A stretch of DNA of 64,000 nt. Origin: JAYFQE01 sp034927345. GTDB taxonomy: Bacteria; Bacillota; Clostridia; Saccharofermentanales; UBA5734. Location: assembly GCA_034927345.1 (NCBI GenBank), contig JAYFQE010000010.1, forward strand, positions 13,386 through 77,385, written 5' to 3'. The translations under genes and the position numbers were made by a program. Shown here piece after piece: positions 1-8,122 of this stretch. The notes beneath the pieces are model-generated. The model was not told the origin of the DNA, searched no databases, and worked only from the letters and a program-made list of their open reading frames with translations. Each line of letters opens with the position of its first letter. The first letter of the stretch is position 1.

Positions 1-2
1 GT

Positions 3-104
3 GGCGACAGTTTTATGATCCGGCCCAATGAGCCCCATTATCTAAGCAATAGCGGCAAGAGAGCCGCCCGCATTCTCTGGATTTCAACGCCACCCAGTTT
101 CTGA
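3..104 (+). CDS. C-terminal end of a cupin-type (XRE-cupin-like) regulator
   Basis: Open to the left edge, this frame encodes 33 residues and stops with TGA at 102-104. It reads ...RPNEPHYLSNSGKRAARILW..., then STPPSF. That is how the sensory cupin domain of HTH-cupin regulators ends: a conserved 'PHxxxN' strand followed by 'aRiLWvsTPP'. Such regulators commonly sit directly before potABCD in Firmicutes and control polyamine uptake. The stop overlaps the ribosome site of potA, so the two genes probably share a transcript. Only the tail is visible, so the DNA-binding half is assumed, not seen. Confidence 0.6.
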   Translation, partial: GDSFMIRPNEPHYLSNSGKRAARILWISTPPSF

Positions 105-118
105 CGGAGGATAGACGC

Positions 119-1315
119 ATGATTTCATTCGCAAAAGACAAAATTGTTCATTCAAACCAGACCTCAACCCATGAAAACCATCAGGTTCTGGCGGATTCAA
201 CCGGGTCTTCGCATATTATCGAAGTTGTCGGCGTGAATAAATATTTTGGCGACGCCCATGTTCTGACGGATGTGACTTTTTATATCCGAAATAATGAATT
301 TATCACTTTACTGGGCCCCAGCGGCTGCGGCAAGTCTACAACCCTGCGCATTTTAGCCGGATTTGAACAACCGAATTCCGGAGATGTCCTGTTTGAAGGC
401 AAGAGTATCCTGGCGACGCCGCCTTATCTGCGTAAAGTCAATACCGTTTTTCAACGATATGCCTTATTCCCTCATTTGAATGTCTATGACAATATCGCTT
501 TCGGACTGGCTGTTAAAAAGATCCCCAAGGCCGAAATGAAAATGCGTATCGAACAGGCATTGCATACTGTTGACCTGGAAGGATACGGCAGCCGCTGGGT
601 CGATCAGTTGTCCGGCGGTCAGATGCAGCGGGTGGCCATTGCCCGGGCTATCGTCAATAAGCCGCAGGTTTTGCTTCTTGACGAACCGCTCGGCGCTCTG
701 GATTTAAAGATGCGGCAGGATATGCAAATCGAATTAAAAGACATGCAGCGTCAGCTGGGCATTACTTTTGTTTACGTAACGCATGACCAGGAAGAAGCCC
801 TGACCATGTCGGATACGATCATTGTCATGAAAGAGGGTTTGATCCAGCAGATCGGCACCCCCATTGATATCTACAACGAACCTAAAAATGCTTTTGTCGC
901 CGACTTCATTGGCGAAAGCAATATTCTGCCTGGCAAAATGGTACGTGATTATGAAGTAGCTGTCGCCGGCAAGCTTTTTACCTGTGTTGACACGCGTTTT
1001 CCGGACGAGGACGTGGATGTGGTTATCCGGCCGGAAGATGTTCAGATGGTTGAGCCCTCTGAGACAACTATTAACGGTCTTGTCACTTCAGTCGTTTTTA
1101 AGGGCGTTCATTATGAAATGCTTGTCGAGGCCGACGGCTTTGAATGGATGATTCAGAGTACCGACCGGGTTTCCGAAGGTACGCGAATCGGTTTGACCTT
1201 TGATCCGGACGAAATCCATATCATGCGCAAGTCTGCTTATTCGCCGGATCGTATAAATAAACAGGAGGATCAGGAGGAGCCGCCTTCTGCATCTGTTGGG
1301 GAGGCGAATTGGTAA
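119..1315 (+). CDS. potA: Spermidine/putrescine ABC transporter ATPase PotA
   Basis: This is the ATPase that drives polyamine import at the inner face of the membrane. Walker A GPSGCGKST lies at residues 66-74, the Q-loop at Gln112, the signature LSGGQ at 164-168, Walker B VLLLDEP at 184-190 and the switch His at 222. A C-terminal TOBE-type domain follows (about 245-365). At 398 residues it is slightly long: about 35 residues precede the usual start of the nucleotide-binding fold, and a hydrophilic tail follows TOBE. ACGGAGG ends 8 bases before the ATG. First of four genes in potABCD order, with ends that overlap. Confidence 0.95.
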   Translation: MISFAKDKIVHSNQTSTHENHQVLADSTGSSHIIEVVGVNKYFGDAHVLTDVTFYIRNNEFITLLGPSGCGKSTTLRILAGFEQPNSGDVLFEGKSILATPPYLRKVNTVFQRYALFPHLNVYDNIAFGLAVKKIPKAEMKMRIEQALHTVDLEGYGSRWVDQLSGGQMQRVAIARAIVNKPQVLLLDEPLGALDLKMRQDMQIELKDMQRQLGITFVYVTHDQEEALTMSDTIIVMKEGLIQQIGTPIDIYNEPKNAFVADFIGESNILPGKMVRDYEVAVAGKLFTCVDTRFPDEDVDVVIRPEDVQMVEPSETTINGLVTSVVFKGVHYEMLVEADGFEWMIQSTDRVSEGTRIGLTFDPDEIHIMRKSAYSPDRINKQEDQEEPPSASVGEANW

Positions 1316-2223
1316 TGAATCTGCGCCGTCTGGCTTATCCTTATATTCTGTGGATGCTCGTTTTTACTCTGGCGCCATTGCTGCTGGTCGCTTTTTATGC
1401 TTTTACCGCTTATGACTCAGCCGGTCATTTATTTTTCACCCTCGACGGCTTTCGCAATGTTTTCAACATGGCCGATACGGTCGCGTTGAATATTTTCGGC
1501 TTAAATAGCCTCTTTGGCATCAATATACAAGTGCCCATCTATATCAATGTTTTTGCCAAATCGCTGGAAATCGCACTTGTCAGCACGCTGGTTTGCCTGG
1601 CTATTGGCTATCCGGCAGCTTATTTTCTGGCCGAACGGTCGAAAAAACGGAGAGGCAGCAGCAATTTCCTGCTCTTCTTGTTCGTTATGCCGATGTGGAT
1701 GAACACGTTGCTGCGCACCTATGCCTGGCTCGCTCTGCTGGAACCGAAAGGCATCATCAATACGTTTTTAGGTTTTCTGAATATCAGCCCCATCCAATTC
1801 CTGTACAACGATTTTGGCATCGGCTTGGGTATGGTCTACAACTACCTGCCGTTTATGGTTCTGCCCATTCATTCTGTTCTTGTTAAAATCAATCCCAGTA
1901 TCGTGGAAGCCGCGGAAGATCTGGGCGCCAATCAGATTCAGACTTTTACGCGGGTTATTTTCCCGCTCAGCCTGCCCGGTATCATGTCCGGCATCAACAT
2001 GGTTTTTATGCCGGCCATGACGACTTTCCTCATTCCGGATCTCCTGGGCGGCGGCCGCTACCTCTTGATCGGCAACGCCATCGAGCGCCAGTATATGGTG
2101 TCGCGCGATATGACAACCGGATCCGCCTTGTCCATATTGCTTTTGATTTTTGTTTTAGCCAGCATGCGAATGTTGTCGAGTTATGAAAAAGAAAGCAGCG
2201 AAGGAGGCGGACTGATCGGATGA
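1315..2223 (+). CDS. potB: Spermidine/putrescine ABC transporter permease PotB
   Basis: A 302-residue inner-membrane permease with six predicted hydrophobic segments. The EAA loop (IVEAAEDLGAN... around residues 195-215) contacts PotA. The ATG at 1315 overlaps the potA stop as TAATG, and GGGGAGG lies 10 bases before it. A TTG at 1309 is in frame but only 4 bases from that ribosome site, so the ATG is preferred. It forms the transmembrane heterodimer with PotC. The overlap suggests translational coupling. Confidence 0.93.
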   Translation: MNLRRLAYPYILWMLVFTLAPLLLVAFYAFTAYDSAGHLFFTLDGFRNVFNMADTVALNIFGLNSLFGINIQVPIYINVFAKSLEIALVSTLVCLAIGYPAAYFLAERSKKRRGSSNFLLFLFVMPMWMNTLLRTYAWLALLEPKGIINTFLGFLNISPIQFLYNDFGIGLGMVYNYLPFMVLPIHSVLVKINPSIVEAAEDLGANQIQTFTRVIFPLSLPGIMSGINMVFMPAMTTFLIPDLLGGGRYLLIGNAIERQYMVSRDMTTGSALSILLLIFVLASMRMLSSYEKESSEGGGLIG

Positions 2224-3017
2224 AAAAACTCATTAAAAATGGCTATATGGCTTTGGTTTTTCTCTTTCTTTACGCGCCTGTCGTTGTTCTGATCATCTTT
2301 TCCTTTAATAAGGCCAAGTCGCGCGCCGTATGGGGCGGATTCACTCTGGACTGGTACCGGAAGCTTATGCAAAATGACGATATTCTGCAGGCGCTGCGCG
2401 TGACTTTAATCGTCGCTGTTGTGTCGGCGCTGGTTTCCACCATAATCGCCACCATGACCTGCATCGGTTTAAATGCCATGCGCCGGCGGCTGCGTAACCT
2501 GATCATGAATATAACTTATATTCCCAACATTTGCCCCGACCTGGTAACCGGTGTCGCTTTGATGCTTCTCTTCTATTTTATCCACATGCAAACCGGATTT
2601 ACCACCTTGCTGCTGGCGCATATCGCTTTTAACATTCCTTATGCTATTTTATCCATATCGCCCAAGTTGAAACAAATGGACCGCAATCTGTTCGAAGCGG
2701 CCCTTGATCTGGGCTGCCGGCCGCGTCAGGCTATTATTAAAGTCATACTGCCGGAAATCATGCCGGGAATCATCACCGCATTGATCCTGACTTTTACTTT
2801 ATCGATCGATGATTTTGTCATCAGTTATTTTACCGCGGGCAATCAGGTTTCCACTCTGGCCATCACGATTTATTCCATGGCGCGCAAGAGTGTTAATCCT
2901 CAGATCAACGCCCTCTCTACTTTGATGTTCGTCAGCGTCCTGGTTCTGCTGCTGCTTGTCAACATTCGCAGCAACCGCGGCCTGAAGAAAAAGACTAACG
3001 GAGGAATGCACCCATGA
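2220..3017 (+). CDS. potC: Spermidine/putrescine ABC transporter permease PotC
   Basis: A 265-residue permease partner of PotB with six hydrophobic segments. Its EAA loop (LFEAALDLGCRPRQA) lies near residues 160-174. Its ATG overlaps the potB stop (ATGA) and AAGGAGG lies 12 bases upstream. The length and the motif near SIDDFVISYF are typical of PotC. Part of the continuous potABCD operon. Confidence 0.94.
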   Translation: MKKLIKNGYMALVFLFLYAPVVVLIIFSFNKAKSRAVWGGFTLDWYRKLMQNDDILQALRVTLIVAVVSALVSTIIATMTCIGLNAMRRRLRNLIMNITYIPNICPDLVTGVALMLLFYFIHMQTGFTTLLLAHIAFNIPYAILSISPKLKQMDRNLFEAALDLGCRPRQAIIKVILPEIMPGIITALILTFTLSIDDFVISYFTAGNQVSTLAITIYSMARKSVNPQINALSTLMFVSVLVLLLLVNIRSNRGLKKKTNGGMHP

Positions 3018-4165
3018 AGAAAAAAGTCCTGATTCTGTTGCTGGTTTTCTGTTTTCTGGCCACGACAATTCTGACAGGTTGTCAAAGCGCCGGCCAGAAA
3101 AAAACGCCGCTGGTTATTTACAACTGGGGCGAGTATATCGCCGGTGAGGAAGACACCTATACCTTATACGGCAAGGATTATCCGATCAAGGATGTGATCG
3201 CCGAATTTGAAAAGGCTTATCCGCAATATGACGTCAATTACCAGACCTTTGATGATAACGAAAAGATGTATCCCAAGTTGGATAAAGAATCGTTCGACAT
3301 CATTGTGCCGTCCGATTATATGGTGGTCCGCCTGATCAAGGAAGGCATGCTTCAGCCGCTGGATATGAGCAAGATGCCGAATGTCGGCAAATATCTGGAT
3401 ACGCGTCTGAGCACGCTGCAATACGATTCCGACAAGAGTATCAGCGATCAGGTGGCGAATTATGCCGTGCCTTATATGTATTGTACGGTCGGCCTGATTT
3501 ACAATCAGGACGTTTTAGGCAAGATCACCTCGAATAAGCCGCAGGATGTCTGGAAAATTCTTTTTGATGCCAAACAGGAGAGCAAGATCGGCATGTACAG
3601 CAGCATGCGCGAATCGATCGGCGTGGCGCTCAATTATCTGGGATACAGTTTAAACAGCATGGATGAAAAGCAACTGGAAGAAGCCAAACAACTCTTGATC
3701 GAACAGCGCAAAACGGTCAAGCCGCTCTTGGGCATCGATGAGTTGAAGGATAAGTATGTCAGCGGCGAATTGGTCGCCGGCGTCGCCTGGTCCGGCGATC
3801 ATGCCGTTTGCCGGCAAAAGCTCGAGGATGGCGGCGAAGATCCCGAAACGCTGCAATATGTTCTGCCGGAAGGATCGAATCTGTCGGTCGACATGATGTG
3901 TATACCGAAAAACGCCGTCAATCCGACAGGCGCCATGGATTTTATCAATTTCATGTATCAGCCGGATATTGCCTTGATGAATGCCGTCTATGTCGGTTAT
4001 TCCTCACCGAATACGGCTGTTATCGAAGCTTTGCCGCCGGAAATAACGAATAACAAGAGTTACTATCCGGATGCCGAAACGATAAAAACACTGGAAATCT
4101 ATTATTCCAGCGATGAGATCGATTCTACTTATGACCGGATCTGGCAAACAATCTTAGCCAACTGA
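3014..4165 (+). CDS. potD: Polyamine-binding lipoprotein PotD
   Basis: A 383-residue extracellular solute-binding protein. The signal peptide has a lipobox LTGC with the lipidated Cys at residue 23. This indicates anchoring to the outer face of a single membrane, as in Gram-positives. The mature part opens with the PotD-type strand LVIYNWGEYI and continues with PSDYMVVRLIKEGML, typical of the spermidine/putrescine family. The start overlaps the potC stop (ATGA). It captures polyamine and delivers it to PotBC. Which polyamine is preferred cannot be judged here. Confidence 0.94.
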   Translation: MKKKVLILLLVFCFLATTILTGCQSAGQKKTPLVIYNWGEYIAGEEDTYTLYGKDYPIKDVIAEFEKAYPQYDVNYQTFDDNEKMYPKLDKESFDIIVPSDYMVVRLIKEGMLQPLDMSKMPNVGKYLDTRLSTLQYDSDKSISDQVANYAVPYMYCTVGLIYNQDVLGKITSNKPQDVWKILFDAKQESKIGMYSSMRESIGVALNYLGYSLNSMDEKQLEEAKQLLIEQRKTVKPLLGIDELKDKYVSGELVAGVAWSGDHAVCRQKLEDGGEDPETLQYVLPEGSNLSVDMMCIPKNAVNPTGAMDFINFMYQPDIALMNAVYVGYSSPNTAVIEALPPEITNNKSYYPDAETIKTLEIYYSSDEIDSTYDRIWQTILAN

Positions 4166-4183
4166 CTGTCCCGGCCATAGCAA

Positions 4184-4218
4184 CATCGGCGGCCCGTTTT
4201 ATAAACGGACCGCCGATG
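4184..4218. terminator. Hairpin between convergent potD and lon
   Basis: Sixteen-base arms (4184-4199 and 4203-4218, one G-U/mismatch) surround a 3-base loop. The hairpin sits 18 bases past the potD stop and contains the lon stop codon. It can fold from either strand, so it may end both transcripts. Neither side has a clear U tract, which lowers confidence. Confidence 0.45.
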
Positions 4219-6643
4219 CGAATGCCTGATTGAAAACATCCTGCATCGTCGACACCAGAATCAGATTGACTTTACCTAGAACCGTCTGAGGAATCTCGGC
4301 GATATCCCGCTCGTTCTCGATAGGAACGAGAACCGTATCAATGCCGGCCCGATGGGCGGCTATAACTTTTTCCTTAAGGCCGCCGATCGGTAAAATGCGG
4401 CCGCGCAGGGTAATCTCGCCGGTCATCGCGACATTATGGCGGATAGGCCTGCCGCTCAAGGCGGAGGCCAGAGCGGTGGCCAGAGTTATGCCGGCGGAAG
4501 GGCCATCTTTGGGGGTAGCGCCTTCAGGAACATGGATGTGAATATCCTTGTCGGTGGCAAACTTGCTGTCTATGCCCAGATTGTCTGCCTGTGAACGGAT
4601 ATAGGTCACTGCAGCCCGCGCCGATTCTTTCATGACATCGCCCAGTTGTCCGGTCAGTTCGAGCTTGCCGGTGCCGGGCATTACGTTGACTTCTATCATT
4701 AAAGTATCGCCGCCCGCAGTTGTCCAGGCTAAGCCGGTCGCAACGCCGATTTGGTCCTGTTCCTGGGCTTTCTCATAGCGAAATTTCTTTTTGCCGATGA
4801 TGTCTTCCAGTTTGTCCTCTGATATATGAATGCTCTTCTGCTGTTTCTCGGTTATCATGATTGCTGCCCGCCGGCAAACATGGGCCAGTTCACGTTCGAG
4901 CTGGCGAACGCCGGCTTCGCGCGTATACCAGCTGATTATGCCGCGCAGGGCTTCACGGGTCAGGGTAAGCTGCTTCTTCGTCAACGCATTTTGCTTGAGC
5001 TGATGCGGCAGGAGATGGCGGACAGCGATTTCGATTTTCTCTTCTTCGGTATAGCCGGAGAGCATAACAATTTCCATTCTGTCCAGCAAAGCCTGCGGGA
5101 TCGTCTCGGTGGTGTTTGCCGTTGTGACAAACAGCACATGCGACAGATCATAGGGAATCTCAAGATAATGATCCCGGAAACTATTGTTTTGTTCCGGATC
5201 CAGGACTTCGAGCAAGGCAGAAGACGGATCGCCCCGAAAATCGCTGCCCAATTTATCAATTTCATCAAGCAGGATCAGGGGATTATCCCGGCCGACCTGG
5301 CGGATCGCGTTAATGATCCGCCCGGGCATGGCGCCGACATAGGTTCGGCGATGGCCGCGGATCTCCGCTTCATCACGGATACCGCCCAAAGACATACGCA
5401 CATATTTGCGTCCGAGCGCCTGGGCCACCGAACGGGCGATCGATGTCTTGCCGACGCCCGGCGGGCCGACCAGACAGAGGATCGGCCCTTTAAAACTGGT
5501 GTCGCCGGTCTCCTGGCGCAGTTTCCGTACAGCCAGATACTCAAGAATCCGTTCCTTGACTTTTTCGAGGCCATAATGATCCCGATCGAGTATTTTTCTG
5601 GCTTGCGCGATATTCAGCCGTTCCTGATCCATCTTGCCCCAGGGCATTTCAAAAAGTAAATCCATGTAGCTGCGCAGAACGGCGCCTTCCGGATATCCGG
5701 CAGGCATACGGGCCAGGCGGGCGATATCCTTGGCAATCTTGCTTTTTAAATCATCCGGCAGATGCAGCTTGATCAGCTGTTTCATGTAGGCGTCCTGCTC
5801 CTGCTGCGAGCCTTCCTGTTCGCCCAATTCCGTCTGTATGGCCTTAATCTGCTCTCGCAGGTAATATTCTTTTTGATTTTTTTCAATGGTTGTGCGGACT
5901 TTTTCGCCGATTTCTTTTTCCAGTTCGGCGATATACTGCTCCCGGTCGATCAACATGATCAACTGGCGAATACGCTCTGATGTTTCTATGGATTCCAAAA
6001 GCTGCTGCTTTTCCTGGATATTGATGTTCAATTGTCCGGCAACCGCGTCGGCAGCTAATGAAGCATCCGTGATGTTGTTCAGGGCAATGATCGTTTCCGG
6101 TGAAACGCGATTGCTGCTGGCGGCATACTTTTCAAAGGCTTTCATCAACTGGCGCCGATGAGCTTCATTGATGGGGAAATCCTGTTCCGGGACTTCGGCC
6201 GGGTAATAACTGACATCGACGCGGTAATAAGGATCATCAGCGTTAACGGCAACCAGGAACGCCCGATTGCGGCCTTCGACCAGTAATTTCATGGTCTCGC
6301 TGCCCGGCAGTTCCAGGATCTGACGGATGCGGGCAACACAGCCAAACGGATAAACTTCATCGGGAGCCGGCCAATCCTGGGTTACATCCTTCTGTGCCGT
6401 CAGGAAGACCATTTGATTGCTTTCCATGGCAGCCTTGACCGCTAAACGGGATTTGTCACGGGCAACATCAAAAGTGAGACTGACACCGGGAAAGACAGCC
6501 AGTCCGCGTAGAGGAATCATGGGTAAGGTAAGAATCAAGCTTTCAGTCTTTTTCGCGATCTGATCCTTCTTGGCAGATGCGGCCTTTTGACGGCGTTTAC
6601 GGGGTTTATCCACAGCGGTATCGAGTTCTTGCTGTTCACTCAT
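4199..6643 (-). CDS. lon: ATP-dependent protease Lon
   Basis: A cytoplasmic AAA+ serine protease that degrades misfolded and regulatory proteins. It has the N-terminal LON substrate domain, Walker A GPPGVGKTS, Walker B LILLDEIDK, and the proteolytic Ser in DGPSAG with the Lys of the Ser-Lys dyad in GLKEKV. The frame is open back to an ATG at 6691, but a TATAAT box at 6704-6699 would put transcription start almost on that codon. The ATG pair at 6646/6643 has AGGTG just upstream, so 6643 is chosen (814 residues). A short basic stretch (KPRKRRQK) precedes the LON domain. It converges on potD. Confidence 0.95.
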   Translation of the reverse strand: MSEQQELDTAVDKPRKRRQKAASAKKDQIAKKTESLILTLPMIPLRGLAVFPGVSLTFDVARDKSRLAVKAAMESNQMVFLTAQKDVTQDWPAPDEVYPFGCVARIRQILELPGSETMKLLVEGRNRAFLVAVNADDPYYRVDVSYYPAEVPEQDFPINEAHRRQLMKAFEKYAASSNRVSPETIIALNNITDASLAADAVAGQLNINIQEKQQLLESIETSERIRQLIMLIDREQYIAELEKEIGEKVRTTIEKNQKEYYLREQIKAIQTELGEQEGSQQEQDAYMKQLIKLHLPDDLKSKIAKDIARLARMPAGYPEGAVLRSYMDLLFEMPWGKMDQERLNIAQARKILDRDHYGLEKVKERILEYLAVRKLRQETGDTSFKGPILCLVGPPGVGKTSIARSVAQALGRKYVRMSLGGIRDEAEIRGHRRTYVGAMPGRIINAIRQVGRDNPLILLDEIDKLGSDFRGDPSSALLEVLDPEQNNSFRDHYLEIPYDLSHVLFVTTANTTETIPQALLDRMEIVMLSGYTEEEKIEIAVRHLLPHQLKQNALTKKQLTLTREALRGIISWYTREAGVRQLERELAHVCRRAAIMITEKQQKSIHISEDKLEDIIGKKKFRYEKAQEQDQIGVATGLAWTTAGGDTLMIEVNVMPGTGKLELTGQLGDVMKESARAAVTYIRSQADNLGIDSKFATDKDIHIHVPEGATPKDGPSAGITLATALASALSGRPIRHNVAMTGEITLRGRILPIGGLKEKVIAAHRAGIDTVLVPIENERDIAEIPQTVLGKVNLILVSTMQDVFNQAFASAVRL

Positions 6644-6698
6644 CATTTTCACCTGATGCCTTTTTTGATGTCGCAGAATTTTTCTGCTCATACGTTCT

Positions 6699-6704
6699 AT
6701 TATA
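6699..6704 (-). promoter_or_regulatory. -10 box of the lon promoter
   Basis: Perfect TATAAT on the minus strand. No convincing -35 box is seen 17 bases upstream. Transcription would begin near 6692, giving a ~50-base leader to the preferred lon start. No CtsR-type or CIRCE heat-shock operator is recognisable nearby. Confidence 0.45.
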
Positions 6705-6734
6705 ACATTCTCCCGGCTCTGAACGGTATTAAAA

Positions 6735-6764
6735 GAGGTGCCCCGTTAAAGATCGGGGCACCTC
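6735..6764 (-). terminator. Rho-independent terminator of the str operon
   Basis: Perfect 11-bp stem (6764-6754 with 6745-6735), 8-base loop, then a TTTT run on the minus strand, 24 bases past the tuf stop. The stem is GC-rich (GAGGTGCCCCG). It separates tuf from lon. Confidence 0.9.
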
Positions 6765-6788
6765 CTTATAGATATGGATATAAACCAA

Positions 6789-7988
6789 TTACTCGATAAT
6801 CGAGGAAATTGTGCCTGAACCAACGGTTTTGCCGCCTTCACGGATAGCAAACTTCAAACCTTGTTCCATGGCGATCGGGGTAATCAGCTTAACGGTAATC
6901 GTTACGTGATCGCCCGGCATGCACATTTCAACGCCGGCAGGCAACTCAGCAACACCGGTAACATCGGTGGTGCGGAAATAGAACTGCGGACGATATCCAT
7001 TGAAGAAAGGTTTGTGACGGCCGCCTTCAGCCTGGGTCAAAACATAAACTTGACCGGTGAAGTGGGTATGCGGTTTAATGGTTCCCGGCTTGGCAATAAC
7101 CTGGCCGCGCTCGACTTCTTTGCGCTGAATGCCGCGGAGCAGGCAGCCGATATTATCGCCGGCCTGGGCCTGGTCAAGCAGTTTGCGGAACATTTCGACG
7201 CCCGTGATAACTGTGGCTTTCGGCTCATCGGCCAAGCCGACGATTTCCACCGGATCGCCAACCTTGACGACGCCACGCTCAACACGGCCGGTGGCAACGG
7301 TGCCGCGTCCGGTGATGGTGAAGACGTCTTCAACCGGCATGGCAAAAGGCAGGTCGGTCGGGCGGGCAGGAGTCGGAATGTATGCGTCGACGGCATCCAT
7401 CAATTCATGGATGCATTTGTACTTCGGATCATTCGGGTCGGTGCTGGTGCACTCAAGCACTTCAAGAGCAGAACCCTGGATAACCGGAGCATTGTCGCCG
7501 TCGAAGCCATAGGTGTTCAGCAGTTCGCGGACTTCCATCTCGGTCAATTCGATCAATTCCGGATCGGCCATGTCGCATTTGTTCAGGAATACGACAATGG
7601 AAGGCACGCCAACCTGGCCGGCGAGCAAAATGTGTTCGCGGGTCTGAGGCATCGGGCCGTCAGCAGCAGATACAACCAGGATAGCGCCGTCCATCTGAGC
7701 GGCACCAGTGATCATGTTTTTGATATAGTCGGCATGGCCTGGGCAGTCAACATGGGCATAGTGGCGAGCTTTGGTCTGATACTCGACATGCGCGGTGTTG
7801 ATTGTGATACCACGAGCTCTTTCTTCCGGAGCCTTGTCAATATTGTCGTATGACGTATATTGCGCGGAACCTTCCATTGCCAAGACCTTCGTGATTGCAG
7901 CGGTAAGAGAAGTCTTGCCATGGTCAACGTGGCCGATGGTCCCGATGTTTACATGGGGCTTAGTTCTTTCGTATTTTGCCTTTGCCAT
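6789..7988 (-). CDS. tuf: Elongation factor Tu
   Basis: A 399-residue GTPase that delivers aminoacyl-tRNA to the ribosome. The G domain shows GHVDHGKT (P-loop), the switch RGITI, DCPGH and NKCD; the two beta-barrel domains follow, ending near GSGTISSIIE. The start is ATG at 7988 (MAKAKYERTKPH), with AAAGGAGG about 9 bases upstream. An upstream in-frame extension to 8021 lacks a ribosome site. Last gene of the rpsL-rpsG-fusA-tuf operon; a 134-base gap separates it from fusA. Confidence 0.98.
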   Translation of the reverse strand: MAKAKYERTKPHVNIGTIGHVDHGKTSLTAAITKVLAMEGSAQYTSYDNIDKAPEERARGITINTAHVEYQTKARHYAHVDCPGHADYIKNMITGAAQMDGAILVVSAADGPMPQTREHILLAGQVGVPSIVVFLNKCDMADPELIELTEMEVRELLNTYGFDGDNAPVIQGSALEVLECTSTDPNDPKYKCIHELMDAVDAYIPTPARPTDLPFAMPVEDVFTITGRGTVATGRVERGVVKVGDPVEIVGLADEPKATVITGVEMFRKLLDQAQAGDNIGCLLRGIQRKEVERGQVIAKPGTIKPHTHFTGQVYVLTQAEGGRHKPFFNGYRPQFYFRTTDVTGVAELPAGVEMCMPGDHVTITVKLITPIAMEQGLKFAIREGGKTVGSGTISSIIE

Positions 7989-8122
7989 TTGAGCGTATCC
8001 TCCTTTGTTCAGCATTTGCATGCTGATTCTTTTCCATTATTGGCGTTTAGCCATTATAGAACATTGTACACTATTTGCCGGATTTGGCAATCATTTCAGG
8101 CCTTTCCGGCGCTTGCAGCTTG

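Noticed and set aside
4826..5659. 277-codon plus-strand frame opposite lon
   Set aside because: Mirror of lon codons; no start signal and no family features.
6861..7853. 330-codon open frame on the plus strand opposite tuf
   Set aside because: It is an antisense shadow of the highly conserved EF-Tu frame, has no ribosome site and no recognisable protein content.
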